This document shows positions 43,609-52,404 of a DNA stretch of 64,000 nucleotides, piece by piece. A program made the position numbers and the translations under genes. The notes beneath the pieces were generated by a model, which made no database searches, was not told where the DNA came from, and saw only the letters and a list, made by a program, of their open reading frames with translations. The DNA is from Gammaproteobacteria bacterium. GTDB taxonomy: Bacteria > Pseudomonadota > Gammaproteobacteria > DSM-16500. The stretch spans positions 310,001-374,000 of the forward strand of contig JACDDU010000002.1 of assembly GCA_013816845.1 (NCBI GenBank). The letters run 5' to 3'. How positions within the stretch are numbered: the first letter of the stretch is position 1; each line of letters starts with the position of its first letter.

Positions 43609-44868
43609 TCAAAACTTAGTTGATGTGACCGTTAAGCACTTAGAAGAGTTAACACTGATTTTTTGGTAAATTATACAAATGATAAAACATATACTTCCAA
43701 GTGTGCCACAAAAATACCATAAGATATTTCCACCCCAAACCTGGTAAATTAAGCTTCCCAATGAGGGAGCTATGACTCGACTACTTGCATAAACTGCCCT
43801 GTAAAGACCCATTGCTTTCCCTTTTTTATTTGCCTCGCCTGCTTGGTAACAAATAAGTTGGGAAAGTGAGCAAAAAAGCATCTCGCCTACGGTGTAAATG
43901 ATACAAGAAAGAATAGTAATCCAAAATAGATGGGAAAAATTTAATACAACCATCCCAACCCCAATGAAAAAAGCTCCCATACCCATGAGCAATATATTGT
44001 TGAATTTAGCGAGCCATCCCACTAGCGGTGTTTGTAAAAAAACGACCATTAAACAATTAATGGTAAATAGGATGCTTAAAGCTTGGAGTCCGAAATTCGG
44101 GAAGGTATCTTGCAGATATTGAGAGTAGGTGGTATTGGTTTGAAAAATAATGAAACCCATTAGAAATGAACAAAGCAACGCTAATAGAATAATTATAGGA
44201 ATGTTGTTACCATGTAGATTATTACCTTTGGTTGTAAACTTCATATTTTTTGTCCGGGAAGTATTAATCTTATCCTCTTGAATGATTGCAAAGTAAATAG
44301 CCGATAAAAATATAAAAATACTGCCCACAATAAATATTATTTGAAAGTGATAGCCCACTAAAAAACCCATTATGATGGCTGAAATAGCCAATCCCATATT
44401 TGATGCGACATTTAAAATATTGAGGGCTCTTAATTTTTGTTTTTGATCTGAACCACATTTTTCTAAAACCCATAAGTGGTTTGCAGTTAGAAATGTGTAA
44501 GAAAAAAAACCCATCAGCAACATCTCTAATGATAGCAAATAAGAAGATTTTATTTTTACTAATAACAAGAATACAATTGCTTGTAATAATAAGCTAAAAA
44601 TACAAATCTTAGTCGAGGTGAATATGTCTGATAGCTTTCCTCCTATAAATCCACCAGCAATTGTTCCAAAGCCATAAAATGAAATGATAAAACCCGCGGA
44701 TATGAGGTTGAATTTGAGTTCTTGAATAAAGTAAATGGGTAGAAAATAGTAAATACCGATAAAGATAGACTCAATAAAACTTAAAAAAATTCCATGCCAA
44801 GCTAGCTTTTGTAATCCTGTATAATTGGCCCAATAGGTTTTGGTTATTTGTAGTACATATGTGTTCAT
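43609..44868 (-). CDS. MFS transporter, candidate exporter of the borosin-like product
   Basis: A 419-residue inner membrane protein with twelve predicted membrane segments. The loop GGFIGGKLSDIFTSTKICIF (GxLsDrxGrr-like motif A between segments 2 and 3) and the central cytoplasmic loop near residues 200-220 are typical of DHA1-type drug/metabolite exporters; GWLAKFNNILLMGMGAFFIG is the second-half counterpart. It is on the same strand as the precursor gene and ends 90 bases before it, so the order is transporter, precursor, methyltransferase. Export of the methylated peptide is plausible from position alone. No Shine-Dalgarno is obvious. Confidence 0.85.
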   Translation of the reverse strand: MNTYVLQITKTYWANYTGLQKLAWHGIFLSFIESIFIGIYYFLPIYFIQELKFNLISAGFIISFYGFGTIAGGFIGGKLSDIFTSTKICIFSLLLQAIVFLLLVKIKSSYLLSLEMLLMGFFSYTFLTANHLWVLEKCGSDQKQKLRALNILNVASNMGLAISAIIMGFLVGYHFQIIFIVGSIFIFLSAIYFAIIQEDKINTSRTKNMKFTTKGNNLHGNNIPIIILLALLCSFLMGFIIFQTNTTYSQYLQDTFPNFGLQALSILFTINCLMVVFLQTPLVGWLAKFNNILLMGMGAFFIGVGMVVLNFSHLFWITILSCIIYTVGEMLFCSLSQLICYQAGEANKKGKAMGLYRAVYASSRVIAPSLGSLIYQVWGGNILWYFCGTLGSICFIICIIYQKISVNSSKCLTVTSTKF

Positions 44869-45241
44869 AAAAGGTTTACTTATAAAGTAATAAGATATTT
44901 TTTCGGAAGCACCTAAAATTATCTAAGCGAGTGGCAATAGGTTGGGTAGATGGTAGCCAAATCGTATTCGGTTTTCTATTTAAATGTCTATGTAAATAGA
45001 TGCTGATGTATAAGTCACCCATTCAGGAAGTCTTTTCTTACTTCATAAGCCATATGTATGTCATTTTCCAAATCCGCTACCTAAAGACTTTGCTGCCTAA
45101 GATTGGGGCGGATGAATACTGATTTGTAAGCAGGATAAATTATAAAGAATAAACTAAGGTAAAATAATTTATTTCTAATTACGGTAACGCTTCTTTAGAA
45201 TCAAATGTATTGCGATGTATATCGGTTGGAGGGAAAGTCTC
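44869..45241. other. Divergent intergenic stretch, no gene seen
   Basis: About 370 bases between the divergent MFS gene and the NTF2-like gene. No recognised element apart from the Shine-Dalgarno GGAGGG at 45228-45233 of the next gene. The promoter of the borosin-like locus should lie in the 44869-45000 part. Confidence 0.35.
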
Positions 45242-45625
45242 ATGTTGAAGCTTGAGCAGAATAAGCAAAATGTAATAGCGTTTTATCATCTCATGTTTAA
45301 TGAAAATCAACCTGAAGAAGCTTACGAGAAATATGTCGGAGATACTTACATTCAACATAATCCCCATGTTAGTGATGGCAAAGAAGGCTTTATTGCCTAC
45401 TTTACAAAAATGGCAAAGTTATATCCGCAAAAAAAGGTTTATTTTAAACGCGTTATTGCTGAAGATAATTATGTAGTTCTTCATTGTTTACAAGTTTGGC
45501 CGGGAGATCATGATTGGGCGGGAATTGATATTTTCCGACTCGATGGCGCAGGAAAAATTGTTGAGCATTGGGACGTTTTGCAAATTGTGCCTAACAAATC
45601 AGAAAATAAAAATACAATGTTTTAG
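45242..45625 (+). CDS. SnoaL/NTF2-like protein
   Basis: A 127-residue member of the SnoaL-like part of the NTF2 fold, with GGAGG upstream of the ATG at 45242. LEQNKQNVIAFYHLMFNENQ, YIQHNPHVSDGKEGFIAYF, FKRVIAEDNYVVLHCL and DIFRLDGAGKIVEHWDVLQ are the four signature blocks; the YIQHNP and EHWDVLQ motifs line the cavity in this widespread subfamily. Members include polyketide cyclases, but this subfamily is mostly uncharacterised. No partner gene is obvious. Confidence 0.9.
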   Translation: MLKLEQNKQNVIAFYHLMFNENQPEEAYEKYVGDTYIQHNPHVSDGKEGFIAYFTKMAKLYPQKKVYFKRVIAEDNYVVLHCLQVWPGDHDWAGIDIFRLDGAGKIVEHWDVLQIVPNKSENKNTMF

Positions 45626-45864
45626 GCAAGTAGGGTGGATGCGAAGGGATAGCATATTATCATTTCATTTTATTGGAAGGGTAGATGATGAGATTGGATA
45701 GGGGCGTTGTTTCTGGGTTGCGCGCTCCTCCAGACTACTGCTCCCAGGTACTATTAATCATGATTATTTTTTATAGGTGAAATCCATAAAAATTGGCCTG
45801 CGTTTTTAAAAATGCTATCTTAATCAATGGGAATAATGATTTTGGCTCAAGGAAGAAGTGGGAA

Positions 45865-46212
45865 ATGAAAACTAAGCATAAGCTAATGCATCCTATTCAT
45901 AAACTTATACTTCATATGTTGATCAGTACAACTTCAGGATTCCTTTTAATCTTAATTTCTTTGTATATTGGCATGCTTGGTTATCATGAGTACGAACAAA
46001 TGAATTGGATTGATTCTTTTGCCAATGCCTCAATGATTTTATCTGGAATGGGACCTTTACAGCCTCTACATACCGATGCAGGGAGAATTTTTGCCGGATT
46101 TTATGCATTATTTAGTGGGCTTTTATTTATTCTCATCGTGGGCATCATTTTTGCTCCCGTCGCGCATTGGTTTTTTCGCAAAATTCATCTCGATACCCCT
46201 AATGTAAAATAA
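45865..46212 (+). CDS. Small two-segment membrane protein
   Basis: A 115-residue membrane protein. The start at 45865 has AAGAAGTGGG upstream; the frame is open to 45793 without support. Two membrane segments lie at about residues 18-40 (MLISTTSGFLLILISLYIGM) and 72-97 (FYALFSGLLFILIVGIIFAP), with a conserved-looking loop FANASMILSGMGPLQPLHT between them that has the position of a pore loop but no TVGYG filter. Homologous small proteins occur in many proteobacteria with no known role. Confidence 0.75.
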   Translation: MKTKHKLMHPIHKLILHMLISTTSGFLLILISLYIGMLGYHEYEQMNWIDSFANASMILSGMGPLQPLHTDAGRIFAGFYALFSGLLFILIVGIIFAPVAHWFFRKIHLDTPNVK

Positions 46213-46310
46213 AATATTACTTCATTATATCTAAACATTAAACTATCTCTTCTTAATTTTCGAATATTGTTTATTTTTCGCATTTAATTATACTATTAAA
46301 AAATAACCTA

Positions 46311-47159
46311 ATGAAGAAAAGCATGCCACGATTAAAATCCAAAGTTGCACTCATTACAGGTGGGACTCAATCCATTGGTGTATCCATTGCAGCATTGTTT
46401 GCAGCGCAGGGTTCCCATGTGATTATTTCTGGAAGTCGCTCAACAGAGGAAGGTAATAAAATTGCTAAAAGCATTCATACTGATGTCCAGTATTTACAAT
46501 TGGATGTGACAAAGGAGGGAGCGTGGCAAGACGCTATGGATTTGATTAAAGAAAAGTATGGTAAGTTAGATATCCTCGTTAATAATGCCGGCATTGAATA
46601 CCCGCTTGATGCAATTAATCCTCAAAATCCTGAGCATTGTTCGCTAGAGGATTGGTCCGCTGTGCATAAAGTTAATTTAGATGGTGTATTTCTCGGGTGC
46701 AAATTTGCTATTGGACTGATGAAAAATAATGTTAATTGCGCCATTGTTAACATTGGCTCGCGATCCGGGCTAGTAGGAATCCCATCGTCTGCTGCTTACT
46801 CTTCAAGTAAAGCGGCTATTCGTAATTATACTAAAACGGTTGCGATGTATTGTGCCGGACAAAATTATTCAATTCGTTGCAACGTAATTCACCCTGGGGC
46901 TATTCTCAGTAAAATGTGGGATAAAGAATTGGGTAATGATGAATGGCGTGAACATCGGATTGCTGAATTCAGCCGCCACATTCCCCTTAAGCGCATGGGT
47001 AATCCAATTGATATTGCTTATGCAGCTTTATATTTAGCATCTGACGAATCATTGTTTATGACAGGCAGTGAACTCGTCATCGATGGCGGCATTATGGCAG
47101 GAACAGTCGCTTCTGCTAATGAAACAGTGATTGATATAGTTAAAAATGAAATTAAATAA
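46311..47159 (+). CDS. Short-chain dehydrogenase/reductase
   Basis: A 282-residue classical SDR. TGGTQSIGVSIA (cofactor loop, with Gln-Ser in place of the usual Arg/Gly), LDVTKEGAW, LVNNAGIEYP, VNIGSRSG with the catalytic Ser, and AYSSSKAAI (Tyr-x3-Lys) are all present, followed by HPGAILSKMW and TGSELVIDGG. Pattern is that of 3-alpha/7-alpha-hydroxysteroid or cyclohexanol dehydrogenases; substrate unknown. ATGs at 46311 and 46323 are both possible. Its 3' end overlaps the next gene by 14 bases, so the two form an operon. Confidence 0.92.
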   Translation: MKKSMPRLKSKVALITGGTQSIGVSIAALFAAQGSHVIISGSRSTEEGNKIAKSIHTDVQYLQLDVTKEGAWQDAMDLIKEKYGKLDILVNNAGIEYPLDAINPQNPEHCSLEDWSAVHKVNLDGVFLGCKFAIGLMKNNVNCAIVNIGSRSGLVGIPSSAAYSSSKAAIRNYTKTVAMYCAGQNYSIRCNVIHPGAILSKMWDKELGNDEWREHRIAEFSRHIPLKRMGNPIDIAYAALYLASDESLFMTGSELVIDGGIMAGTVASANETVIDIVKNEIK

Positions 47160-48033
47160 ATATACCTTGTTGGGCATTGCCATCACACTTGTTGGTTCGC
47201 TATGTTATGTTCTTATGAGTGCGGTATCAAAAATAACTGGCCAACATCTTTCTATCAATTACATTATTTTTTTACAAAGTCTATCTGGGTTGCTTTGTTC
47301 TGGAATTTTTTTAAAGATTAGCGGGTATCGGTGGAAGCAGTTATGGCGTTCAAAGCAAACATTTTATTTGCCACGTATTGTTCTGAGTTTAGCGTCGATT
47401 TATTCACTCATTTATGGATTGAAGTACGTCAGTGTGTTTAATGCTTTGGTTATTTTAAACTCTGCTCCACTTATCATTCCTTTGCTTCGTTTTATTATAC
47501 TTAAAAAGAAAATAAATTCTTGGATTTTTCCAGGCGTTTTATTCGCCTTTTTTGGGATGCTATTAATATTGGCACCAGATCAACATATTATTGAGCCTGC
47601 AATATTGGTCATTATTTTTAGTATGCTATGCATGGCGCTTTCATTATTATGTTTAGAAAATTACCGAACTGCAGATCCAAAGTTAGCGATTTTTTATTAT
47701 TTTTTACTGAGCAGCATCATTGTCGCTTCATTATTAATGACGCAACCTGAGTTTTTTAATTTTTCTATTCGCTATATATCATTAGGAATTATAATTGGGA
47801 TTTTATTCTTTTTTGTCCAACTCAGTGTAGTTTATGCTTCGCGTTATATCTCTTCGCAATTAATCTCGATTCTTTTTTATTCTGAAATTATGATGGCTTT
47901 ATTAGCTTCGATGATATTTGAAAACTTACAGCCAAACTTTTACCGATTGCTAGGTTCAGGTTTAGTTATTTTGGGCGGATTGTTAGTGGTGTTAATAGAA
48001 AATAAAGAAAACGTGCTGAAATTCAAAGTGTAG
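47146..48033 (+). CDS. EamA/DMT-family transporter
   Basis: A 295-residue inner membrane protein with ten predicted membrane segments in two EamA halves: LLGIAITLVGSLCYVLMSAV and LSLASIYSLIYGLKYVSVFN in the first; IIFSMLCMALSLLCLENYRT, SVVYASRYISSQLISIL and MASMIFENLQPNF-like closing segments in the second. The start lies inside the end of the SDR gene (14-base overlap), so both are co-translated. The SDR product could be the cargo; that is inference. It resembles S-adenosylmethionine/drug-metabolite exporters of the family more than EamA itself. Confidence 0.88.
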   Translation: MKLNKYTLLGIAITLVGSLCYVLMSAVSKITGQHLSINYIIFLQSLSGLLCSGIFLKISGYRWKQLWRSKQTFYLPRIVLSLASIYSLIYGLKYVSVFNALVILNSAPLIIPLLRFIILKKKINSWIFPGVLFAFFGMLLILAPDQHIIEPAILVIIFSMLCMALSLLCLENYRTADPKLAIFYYFLLSSIIVASLLMTQPEFFNFSIRYISLGIIIGILFFFVQLSVVYASRYISSQLISILFYSEIMMALLASMIFENLQPNFYRLLGSGLVILGGLLVVLIENKENVLKFKV

Positions 48034-48045
48034 TTTGTAAGAAAA

Positions 48046-48076
48046 ATTTAGTGGGCACGTAAGGTGCCCACTAAAT
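48046..48076. terminator. Bidirectional hairpin terminator
   Basis: ATTTAGTGGGCAC (48046-48058) pairs exactly with GTGCCCACTAAAT (48064-48076) around GTAAG. It sits between the convergent DMT and FadL-like genes, 12 bases after one and 6 bases after the other; AAAAATTT precedes it, giving a T-run for minus-strand transcripts. Confidence 0.85.
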
Positions 48077-48081
48077 GTCCG

Positions 48082-49329
48082 TTAGATATTATAATTAAAT
48101 TGAATACCTACCGCATCGGCTGAAAGTTTTGCTTTACCGACTGTCGTTGTCCCGTTATTTGGACTCACATTATTAAGAGGCGAGGTTTTAACTGTGAATA
48201 CGTGCGCGTAATGCAATTCAGCGGAGACTGCTTTATTGAATTTATATCCTGGCGCAACAGCTAAAACGACTCGGTTAACCTCGGGTAAGGCTAAAGTCCG
48301 ATCGGTATTATTTGTTGGCGATTGATCGTAAGCAAGGAAACCACCCAAGTAAAATTGAGAATTAAAGTTATACTTTGTGCTCAATTCGGCTTCCCACGTA
48401 TTGTGATAATTAAGCAGCAAGATACCCGAGGAGTTAGGGCCAGATAAACCATTGAGAATGACTTGTCGTAAACGACGCCATTGGGTTAAACGAACTTGAC
48501 CGCGTACAAACCAGTCTTGACTAAAAAACTGAGTTACTGAAAGTGACGTGGTAGCGGGTAACTTAAGTCGTGCATTCAATTGGTTTGAATCAGCAAAACC
48601 AGTAAACGAGCTTATTCCTTGTAGGTTTGATGTGCTCGCTGAGAAGTAACTAAGACCTACGAAGGTTCCTTTTAAAGCATGATAGAAAGCCCCTGCATGC
48701 CAGCCATAAGCCCAGCCGGAACCATGGTTTCGAATGGTATTGTCAGGTCCTGCACCAAAAGGAAAGGTTAGTGAGGGGTACATTTGATCTAAAGCCGCCC
48801 ACACTTCCATGACATCCAAACCAATACCGACCGAGAGTTTATCTAACCATCCTGCAAATTGATAAGACACGCTGGGTGAATAATTTGTACTTTGCACCGA
48901 AGTATTAACTGTCGCATAGCGAGCATTAGAAGAGGGAGAATATTTGATAACACTTTTAAAAGGGGGGGTTATATCGAGCCCAACGACCCATTGTGGGTTA
49001 ATTCGTTTCGCAAATCGACCATAGGGAAGATCAAAGTTAGAATTGTTTGAAGCTTTTCCTGTCGTCACGACACTTGGGCCGCCTAAAGGACTAGGGACGG
49101 TGATGGTGCCATTCCAACGAACTTCAGGAATAATGTAGTCATAACCTAAGATAAAGGAAGCGTCTTGAACTAAAATAGATAACTCAGCGGGATTGGTGTA
49201 ATTGATCCCGGCAAAATTTTGAAAATTACTAGCTGAACTGATGCTTGCTGCGGATAAAGCAAAGCATGCAAGCGAAATTTTGACATACTTCTTTAATTTT
49301 AATCTAGGACTATGCCTACTTGTATCCAT
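48082..49329 (-). CDS. OmpP1/FadL/TodX family outer membrane protein
   Basis: A 415-residue outer membrane beta-barrel for hydrophobic substrates (long-chain fatty acids or aromatic compounds). The start at 49329 has GGAGAAA upstream. A signal peptide ends around residue 33 (CFALSAASISSASN). The mature N-terminus NFAGINYTNPAELSIL is the FadL plug signature, then GGLDITPPFKS-type text (VVGLDITPPFKSVIKYS), YSPSVSYQFAGWLDKLSVGI, KLPATTSLSVTQFFSQDWFV, and a barrel C-terminus AVGIQFNYNI. A monocistronic unit ending at a bidirectional terminator. Confidence 0.9.
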   Translation of the reverse strand: MDTSRHSPRLKLKKYVKISLACFALSAASISSASNFQNFAGINYTNPAELSILVQDASFILGYDYIIPEVRWNGTITVPSPLGGPSVVTTGKASNNSNFDLPYGRFAKRINPQWVVGLDITPPFKSVIKYSPSSNARYATVNTSVQSTNYSPSVSYQFAGWLDKLSVGIGLDVMEVWAALDQMYPSLTFPFGAGPDNTIRNHGSGWAYGWHAGAFYHALKGTFVGLSYFSASTSNLQGISSFTGFADSNQLNARLKLPATTSLSVTQFFSQDWFVRGQVRLTQWRRLRQVILNGLSGPNSSGILLLNYHNTWEAELSTKYNFNSQFYLGGFLAYDQSPTNNTDRTLALPEVNRVVLAVAPGYKFNKAVSAELHYAHVFTVKTSPLNNVSPNNGTTTVGKAKLSADAVGIQFNYNI

Positions 49330-49572
49330 ACTGACTTTCTCCTTTAAACCCAAATATAAGAACTTATCGTGACCTATATTCTAAAAGCCAAATCTAACGC
49401 AAGCAATAATAAAATGATATTTAGGTCTAAAGGTAGAGAATAAACATCTAAAAAAGACAAAATTTTCTTTAAAAACGCAACTTCAACCCATTGGCTGAGG
49501 TCCGCATCTCTATTTCTTGCTGAAAAAAGTTGAAAAAAGGACGATTCAAAACATGCTGAATGCGAGTCTGAG

Positions 49573-51965
49573 CTAAATCTCTTTAATTGGCATTTTGTTA
49601 TGGGTCAAAGAAGCAATAATATTTTTTAACAATTCATGAGGAGAAGCTTTGGATTTTAACAATGTTTTGACGACAAACTGATTATAATCAGGCGGTAAAT
49701 CATAGGCTGAAAAAACGATGACGGGGATTTGCTTTTTACTAATGATGGGTAACATTTCAATGCCAGAACCGTCTGGCAACATTAAATCTAAAATAACCAG
49801 ATCAAAATGCGAAGATTGAAGTTCCTCACGTGCTTGAGCTAAGGTCGTGACACCCAACACACTTGCTTCAGTTTGCAATAATTTGGCAATGATTTGAATA
49901 AGATCTTGATCATCTTCGATGTGCAAGATTTTAGGGGTTTTAATTTCAATTTGCACTTTCATTAGTTTGATTGCTGCAAGCAAGCGGCCGAGTTCGATGG
50001 GTTTTTCAATCCAGTCTAAAACTGAAATAGCATTGCCATTCATTTTCTTTGCGCCATCTGGCTCTACGGTAATAACTGTTATAGGCAAGTCAGTGATACT
50101 GAAACGTTTACGTAAATCTTTGATTAGAGAAATGCCATCTTGATTAGGAAGCGTTAAGTCAAGCAATAAAGCATCCACATGCTGCTCATCTATAATATTT
50201 CTAGCTTCAGTGGCAGTTTGTGCAGTCATGACATTAAAATCCTGTTCTTCCAAGACGGTTTTTAAATAATTTAAGGCTGCTTTATCATTATCACAAATTA
50301 AAATACTTTTAATTTTTTCAAATGATTTTTTAGTTACGAATGATTTATCGTAAATCGGTAATTCTATCCAAAAACGTGTTTCCTTATCAATTTCCGATTC
50401 AAAATCAATCGTTCCGCCTAATTTTTCTATAATTTCTTTACTAATACTTAATCCTAATCCTGTTCCTGATTGACTTCTTGAAGTCGTCGGATTAGCTTGC
50501 GCAAATTTTTCAAAAATTCGGGGGCGGAAAGTTTCCGGAACACCGGCGCCGTGATTACTTACTGAGACAATGGCGTTATTTTCTTTTTTCTCAACGCATA
50601 TCGTAACTTCCTTACCGGGAGTAGAAAATTTAATCCCATTTGAAATTAAATTAACCAACACTTGTAGCAATCGATCACGATCCACATTAACGGTGGTGAC
50701 TGTTTTTTGGATTAATTTCAAATTGATATTGAATTTTTTACTAAAGGATTCATTAGCAAGCATAGCTTCTCTAACAATCAAATCTAAATGCAAAGGTTCA
50801 AATTTAAATTCCATCTTGCCCGATTCAATTTTTTCTACATCTAATATATCGTTAATCAAACGAATTAATCTTTCACTATTTTGTTTGCCTATTTGCAATA
50901 ATTTCATTGCGGCATCGGGTAATTGACCTGCAGTACCTGAAACTAATAAGGAAAGGAACCTTGAATGGATGTTAATGGTGTTCTTAGCTCATGACTAACA
51001 ATAGAAATAAATTCATTCTTCATACGTGTTATTTTTTTAAACTCAGCAATGTCACGGGCAATACTGCAAGCAGCAATAACATTATTATTTTCATCTTTTA
51101 TCGATGAAATAGTTAAAGATACTGAAAGAAGGTGGCCATTTTTATGAACTTGTTCTGTTTCTAATTGCCAGGATTTATCATTTATAATATGTTTAAACAC
51201 TTCAGTATATTCTTGTAAGCGTTCAAGAGGGTATAAAATCCTTAAATTCTTCCCCAAAACTTCACTTTCTTCATAGCCATATAATTTTTCTGCGCCTTTA
51301 TTCCAACTTTTGATCGTCCCATCTGGCAAAAGCCCAATGACTGCATCACTGGTTGCCTCGACAATTGCAGCGAGGTTGGATTTTACAATTTGATGCTTAG
51401 AAATTTCCTCTAATGAGGTGTGTAATTTTTTATTAGCGAGTTGTATTTCCTGAGCGCGATCATAAATTTCTTTTTCATTACGTCCTAGTTCAGTTTTAAG
51501 TTTAGCAATAGAGTCAACTTGTTCTTGTTGGGTTTTTTTCATGTTAACAAATTTAGTAACATCTTCAGAACGATTCAGAATGTAAATTAAATTATTGTCT
51601 TCATCTAAAATAGGGGAGTTAATAACGCTCCAATATCTTTCTTCAAACTCTCCGCCCTTGCTCTGAGATGTGCGGATATCATATTTAATAATGCCTACCG
51701 TATCTGGAGCTTTATTTTCAATGACATTTTTAAATGACGCTCTAATTTTTTTTTCTCCATCGGCTTTTTCATCATTGGGATTATCAGGAAATATTTCAAA
51801 AACATTTTTCCCCGTGATTTGCTCACGCGTAACCATTGTCGTCTTTAAAAAAACTTCACTAGCATCAACAATGATGAGTTCGGGTGTTAGCAAAAGGTAA
51901 ATATCGGGCGTGCTGCGTAAGTGAGCTTTAAAGTCGGCGGATAATGGATTAATAACTTTGCTCAT
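49573..51965 (-). pseudogene. Hybrid histidine kinase (PAS-PAS-HisKA-HATPase-REC-REC), split by a one-base frameshift
   Basis: Two frames join into one hybrid kinase. The first (51965-50943, 340 codons) holds a PAS domain at 10-135, a coiled coil at 140-195, a second PAS at 200-315 (DGTIKSWNKGAEKLYGYEES) and HisKA with His325 in SIVSHELRTPLTSIQG, then stops after SFPY. The second (ending 49573) begins at the same spot in another frame: without one missing base the text would read GSLSLLVSGTAGQLPDAAMK, the normal HisKA continuation, and runs on through LIRLINDILDVEKIESGKME, the HATPase boxes (LVNLISNGIKFS, GTGLGLSISKEI) and two receivers (LLLDLTLPNQDG and LVILDLMLPDGSG). The break is at about 50950-50960. 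Apart from it, every motif is intact. It is soluble, with no membrane segment. Confidence 0.88.
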
Positions 51966-52404
51966 TCCTTGCTCCTAAGAGTCACGCTCCCTATGGTCCA
52001 TTTTATCATGTTTATATGGGTAATTATTAATCATAAATGTTTGATATTGAAGGACTTCCATGATTTCACTTCTCCACGCCTTGGGCCGCGGTTTCGTTAT
52101 AATATCATGAAATAAAAGACTTTTTTTAGGACATGATGACAGGCCTGGCGCTTTGTTTTCCTCTAGCGCCCAAGCCCCTTCTTGATGGGGAGGGGAGAGG
52201 ATGATGCTCGAAAAGAAGTAAGGTGGCGAATGAAGCTCTGATGTATTTTTGATCAAAAAAAAATATTGCGTATAAAATTTGCATTATGTAAAATGAGCCA
52301 GGCCAAAACTTATACCAATTTTCGCCGGTTCTAATATTAACTCTAAGGGATTAAAAGCGTTCTAGTCTGTTTGCTCACAATAATAAAAACAAGAGGCAAA
52401 TATC
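51966..52404. other. Intergenic stretch with two short hairpins
   Basis: No gene is accepted here. GGCGCT (52147-52152) pairs with AGCGCC (52165-52170) and is followed by CCCC/GGGG (52175-52178 with 52187-52190), GC-rich hairpins in an AT-rich background that look like an intergenic repeat unit. A 93-codon minus-strand frame over them (51975-52256) has no plausible start or protein character. Confidence 0.35.

Noticed and set aside
45510-45701. 63-codon frame overlapping the end of the NTF2-like gene
   Set aside because: Out-of-frame shadow of a clear gene, no start signal.
51975-52256. 93-codon minus-strand frame
   Set aside because: It covers GC-rich hairpins, has no ribosome-binding site and reads like non-coding repeat.
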